Assembly (NCBI RefSeq): GCF_028554725.1
Contig: NC_071670.1
Location: 54,258,501-54,322,500, forward strand
Length of the DNA: 64,000 bases
Reading direction: 5' to 3'
Source of the DNA: Zeugodacus cucurbitae
Taxonomy: Eukaryota; Arthropoda; Insecta; Diptera; Tephritidae
Numbering within the stretch: position 1 is the stretch's first letter; each line of letters opens with the position of its first letter. Shown one piece after another: positions 59,711 to 64,000 of the stretch. The position numbers were made by a program, and so were the translations under genes. The notes under the pieces are model-generated. The model was given only the letters and a program-made list of their open reading frames with translations. It was not told the DNA's origin and ran no database searches.

Positions 59711-61234
59711 TTCGCATATTTCTTAACTAACCCTCGTATTGTCGTCTTTTTAATAATTTTCAGCGATTCTGTAAATTCTACTTCCTTTACCTTGACACAA
59801 GCTTCACTTTGTCAATTTCACTTGAATCGCATAGTTGTGAATTCCTTTCTCTAACTCTTCCATCTCTAACTGTTATTTGCTGCGGAAGTTCGTACATTTG
59901 CGCTGCCATTATCAAAAACTTTGCCAAAAAGTTTTTGCACTTGTTGTTGTTGCATTATAAGATTGAAAATTTGAAAAGATTTTGTGCTTATTTGTATTGG
60001 TCGGTTACTCGTGACTGCTCCTTGATTGCCTTTCAATGAAATATTTTTGCTGTTTGTAAAGAGACTTTATTATATTATTGATGTCTCGTAGTTAGTTATT
60101 AGTAGTAGTTTGTCTGGCAAATCTATAAAGTGTATTAAAGTAACGGAATTCTAAGTAATATACAATTTATTATCGTTACTAATCGATTTTTCAATGTCAA
60201 GAGCGAAATTCACTTACATATGTGAAGTGTGTGTCCTCCAGTCAACGCAATAAATTTATGAGTCATAAAGCTCACAATTTCCCGCACTTGTTTATTTTCA
60301 TTTAGCTTTTCTCATTTTTAGTTTCTTTTAGCTTACTTTTCTTTGTTTTCTTATTCCGTTTTTGTTTTTCTTTTTATTTTCACCTCCATAGTGTGCCATA
60401 AAAATTCATTATGGCAATTACGTTAACTGTCTGGCTACTTAAGATTTACTGCCCTCTTTGCATTATACATAAAGGCCCACCTGTTTGCTTCTATATACTA
60501 TAAGTTTGTCCTTAAAGTGCTGCTTAAGCTGCTTCTTTCAAGACTGATTACCTTATTTTCATTATTTCCATAGTGCCTTCTTTTAATTTCAACCTCCTCG
60601 CAACAACAAAACATTTACAAAGTAGTGTAAACTATTTTCACAAAGCTTCGACCGACCGACCATCGCCATCGCTTCTAAACTACAACTTTCTACGTGCTTT
60701 TTGTTTGTGTGTTTTCGTAAGTAAATATCCTTGCGTGTTGGTATTTTCATTCTCCGAAATCAGTTGTGCTCAGTTTTCTCCTTTAATGCACACTAATGTT
60801 CTACTTGGCTTAAGTTCGCCAGCCGAGTAGTGTTTTTGTTCTTGCGGCAGGCAGCCACTTTTCCGAATAATGTGCCAAGTGGCACAGATTAATTATTCCT
60901 AGTTTGAGTTAGTAGGTATATAAATATAATCCTTCATTACATACATATACTTAACTACTTATAATCGCATTCTTAACTAACTTTCTTCATTCTAATTAAA
61001 TATGCTAATAGCATTTGTGGTTATTCCTTTTGTCGTTGAGTAGAAGGATTGATTTCGTGGATTACCGTTAATTTATTGCTTTCTTTTAAGCATGTTTAGC
61101 TTTAGTTCTTGGTAGAACATATGTGGTATATGTTAAAGATGCATATGTTAAAGAATACAAATTAATATTCGCTCTAAAAGAGATCTCCTTTTAGAGAATA
61201 TTTTTTTTTATAGAAAACTTTATCAGAGATTTTC
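59711..61234. other. Non-coding DNA
   Basis: No exon recognised; ordinary AT-rich sequence. Confidence 0.4.
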
Positions 61235-61715
61235 ATCTGAAGGCTTCAAATAGCTAAAAACTGTTTGAAGTTTTCACTGAAAAACTGTTTGAAGCTTTCA
61301 CTGAAAAACTGTTTGAAGCTTTCACCGAGAAACTATTTGAAGCTTTCATTTAAAAGTTGTTTGAAGCTTTAATCAAAAAGCTGTGTGAAGCTTTCACATG
61401 AAAGTTGTTTCAAGACTTCACTTAAAAGCTGTTTAAATCTTTCACTTACAGGCTGGTTGAAGTTTTCACTTAAAGCTCTTTTAAACTTTAAACAAATAGC
61501 TGTTTCAAGCTTTCATTTAAAGTTGTTCGAAACTTTCACCAAAAGCTATTTGAAGCTTTCACATAAAAGCCCTTCAAAGCTTTCACTAAAATCTGCTTAA
61601 AACTTTCTGTTTGAAGCTTTCACCTAAAAACCTGTTAAAGTTTTCACATAAACTGTGATGGAAGCTTTCACCTGAAAGCTGCCAAAAGTTTTCACCTGAT
61701 CGCAATGACCGTGAA
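61235..61715. repeat. 24-bp minisatellite (HindIII-word array)
   Basis: About 19 imperfect units of the form AGCTGTTTGAAGCTTTCACT plus AAAA. Period is 22-25, most often 24. The core GAAGCTTTCAC is best conserved. A plus-strand frame (61385-61600) stays open because the period is a multiple of three, giving octapeptide-like KLSLKS repeats, but no gene context supports translation. Confidence 0.85.
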
Positions 61716-63054
61716 AATTTACGGGAAGACTTCAAAAATCCGTTCATTATTTAATCTTTAAGCCAGTAGTTCTAGTAGTATATTTACAGCTTCACCATCC
61801 TTCCGCACAAAGTTTTCACATAACCAGCGTGGCGTTGCCGTCGAAACACACTTAACAGCAGCAAAGCTAATTGTTTCGCTATTAGCTTTAATTAAAACCA
61901 GAGTTGCCATGGCGACGTTTGGCCTTGACTTGCCTCAATGAACACCTCCGATGAACACAACGCTCAATCGGTTGATTTTTTGCTTCCACTTATACTCATC
62001 CATACACATATACGCAGATACTCTTCAACGCCCAAATGTATGCAGCAATAGTGGGAGGTGAGAAAAGTCTGCTGTACGAGCGTGATATGACTTTGTTTGT
62101 GTGTGTGTGTGTGTTGTGTGCGCATAATTATGAAAGCAGTGTACTGGCGCGTGAGACACCTCAAACCAACATTTCACCTGGATCGCATGGCTCGGCCCGG
62201 TGCTTTTCGCGCTAACTCTTGCCACTAAAGTCGCTGGTTGATGCGTGTAATTAGCCTAATAATAGCTATGTTGCATACATTACGGCGTTCTGAGCATGCA
62301 AGAGACCGTCGTAATTATTCGCTAGAACGCGTTTTTATCATAAACTTACAGCAATTCGTGGTAAACTCGTATGTTGGCGGAGTATTTTATCCATTTCATG
62401 CAGACCTTAGTGGAAAATTATGGCATGAGGTGATTTCTTTCTTTTTAATATCAGAGCTTTACGTAGCTTTTTAGTTCAATGTTATTTTTCGATTGTATCA
62501 AGTCAGTTTTATTTCATACATTTCTCTTTCGTTCAAAAAATTTATACATGGCCTGTTTGACTGCAGCCATGTATGGTAAATGTTAGCTTTTGCCTTCCAC
62601 TTATTCATAGAAACGGTTTATTGTGATCTGCACAGTTCTTTGTTGTATTTGTGCTTTATTTCTGTTCTTTGTTTCTATGTGAAAAAGTAGTGTTACATTA
62701 GAGTTGAACTTGAATCGCAAATAGGGTACTCATTGTACTTCGTTCATAGATATGAAAATGGAAAACTAGTAAGAAATTTAAGAATATTTTCCTGCCCAGA
62801 TTGGTCTGATGAAAATCGGATGGAGATTACACCTTGAACGTCTTTAAACTTCTTATCAACTACACTGATTTTCAAACTCTGGCTTTTAAAAGTAAATTTA
62901 TATTTCTAAATGAATTTAGCAGCGATTTCAGTTCTTAAAACTTTGTATTTTCAGTTCTTGCAGTTATTCCTTAGCCTTTCTTGGAGTCAACAGGGAAAAA
63001 TGTCTGTATCCTTTCTTTGATATCTTACCGACTTCCCAATCGATGGGACTCTAT
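61716..63054. other. Non-coding DNA
   Basis: No exon recognised. A (TG)n tract lies at 62095-62120. Confidence 0.4.
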
Positions 63055-63400
63055 TTCTTTTGCTTGGCCACCATGGGGACGCTTGTAGTATTCCAGACCC
63101 TGAACCCAATTTTCGACGGTTTCAAGCATTAATCGGCCGATACTGCTGCAATTTCACGTCCGATAATCGTACGAAGTTCATGAATTGTCGCTGGCTTGTT
63201 GGCATAGACCACAAACTCCTGTTGGAACCACAAATTGTCTAAGTCCATATCAAGTCAAGTCCTTTTTTTCGCGATGCAATGCTGACTCATGGAGTACGTG
63301 TGGATTGCTGCCTGACCACTAACGCATATTTTGCTTATTGACGAAATCATTTAGCCAGAAATTAGCCTCATTATAAATTGTACGTAACGCTATTAAAGTT
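63055..63400 (-). pseudogene. Highly decayed Tc1/mariner-type transposase fragment
   Basis: On the minus strand: NEANFWLNDFVNKQNMR (compare DEAHFWLNGYVNKQNCR in the DD41D copies), then frame-broken 'NLWFQQE'-like and 'VYANKPATIHELRTIIGREI' sequence, then 'ENWVQGLEYYKRPHGGQAKE'. Order and spacing match the catalytic to C-terminal part of this transposase group with a large central deletion and several stops. A relative of, but distinct from, the two young DD41D copies. Confidence 0.7.
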
Positions 63401-64000
63401 GAGGCCACTGACTCTGAACCATACTGAAGAGAAATGTAAAAAGAGCCGGAAAAATATGGCGTCGTTTGCTGTCCCTATCTGTCTACTTTTGTATCGTCCG
63501 TTTTGAAAAACCCTTTATTTTGAAATAGTTTTTTTTTTATATATATTTATGAGACTTTAGGAAGACTTCCTTCAAGTATTCGTTGATGTTTTATTTTGGT
63601 ATAGTGCTACCAGCCATCGAAGAAAAATACCGGCAAAATGTGCATCAAACATTGACCTTTATGAAAGTCTTTAGGGAGTATTTGAAAAGCCTTGAATTTA
63701 AAAATATTTTAAAAGAAAGGGGTTACCATCTGTCTCAAATCAGTCATCCAATTTCGACACAGCTAAATCTTTAAGAGTGATCCGAAGACAATCCTATAAA
63801 ATGTTTTCCAAACATAGACCCTAAACTTTTTCAATATAGGAATCCGTAAATAATATATAAGAATAAAACTGATTCAAAGGGTTGGATTGAAAATAGTAAA
63901 CTTTAGTTAAATATGTGTGAGAATGTGTGGTATTCGATGAGGCTTTAATTATTAAGCATTTTTAAATAGAAATTATGGCAAACTCGTATTTGTAAATATA
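63401..64000. other. Non-coding DNA at window end
   Basis: No exon recognised. The 63-codon open frame at 63583-63774 has no recognised family or splice context. Confidence 0.35.

Noticed and set aside
61385..61600. 71-codon repeat frame in the minisatellite as a gene
   Set aside because: Openness follows from a period divisible by three; no flanking gene structure.
1..64000. CRISPR arrays, bacterial operons or riboswitches
   Set aside because: The window is clearly eukaryotic with spliced genes; no evenly spaced identical short repeats of CRISPR type were seen.

Overview
The window looks like AT-rich nuclear DNA of a higher dipteran, most likely a tephritid fruit fly. Three things point that way. 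The exons recognisable by eye match fly genes (mxc/NPAT, Vav, a paxillin-like LIM protein). The introns are long and full of TATG/CATA microsatellites. The transposons include DD41D (rosa-like) and mariner, hAT and LINE families of the kind known from tephritids. The family assignment is inference from sequence read by eye; no search was run.

Layout. 0-16.5 kb: one LIM-domain exon on the minus strand (976-1194), then mostly mobile DNA: a dead mariner (4185-5144), a deleted DD41D element (7325-8269), a roughly 290-bp tandem repeat (8330-9010) and a 5'-truncated LINE with a perfect 12-bp target-site duplication (9936-11596). 16.5-30.2 kb: a plus-strand gene for a low-complexity protein (acidic, then glutamine-rich, then Ser/Arg-rich, then a basic coiled coil). 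It has a large exon ending at 22309, exons at 29512-29952 and 30028-30136, and a possible alternative first exon at 25459-25655. 31.4-38.4 kb: multi sex combs (mxc), the fly NPAT homologue, complete in nine coding exons. 40.2 kb: the first coding exon of Vav, carrying the start of the calponin-homology domain. No further Vav exon was recognised in the remaining 23.5 kb, which may be a very long first intron.

40.5-64 kb is repeat-rich: a second, nearly identical copy of the deleted DD41D element, copies of a non-coding repeat family with GC-box-like motifs, a hAT-like element nested in one copy with an 8-bp target duplication, two more LINE 3' ends (one with a 13-bp duplication), a mariner-derived MITE, a 24-bp minisatellite and a decayed transposase.

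The host genes share no obvious pathway. mxc organises the histone locus body, Vav is a Rho-family exchange factor, and the polyQ gene is not identified. The strongest new observations are the dispersed repeat built from 135/270-bp modules, the two DD41D copies sharing one internal deletion, two frame-preserving mini-introns hidden in the long mxc reading frame, and the phase-compatible alternative first exon of the polyQ gene.
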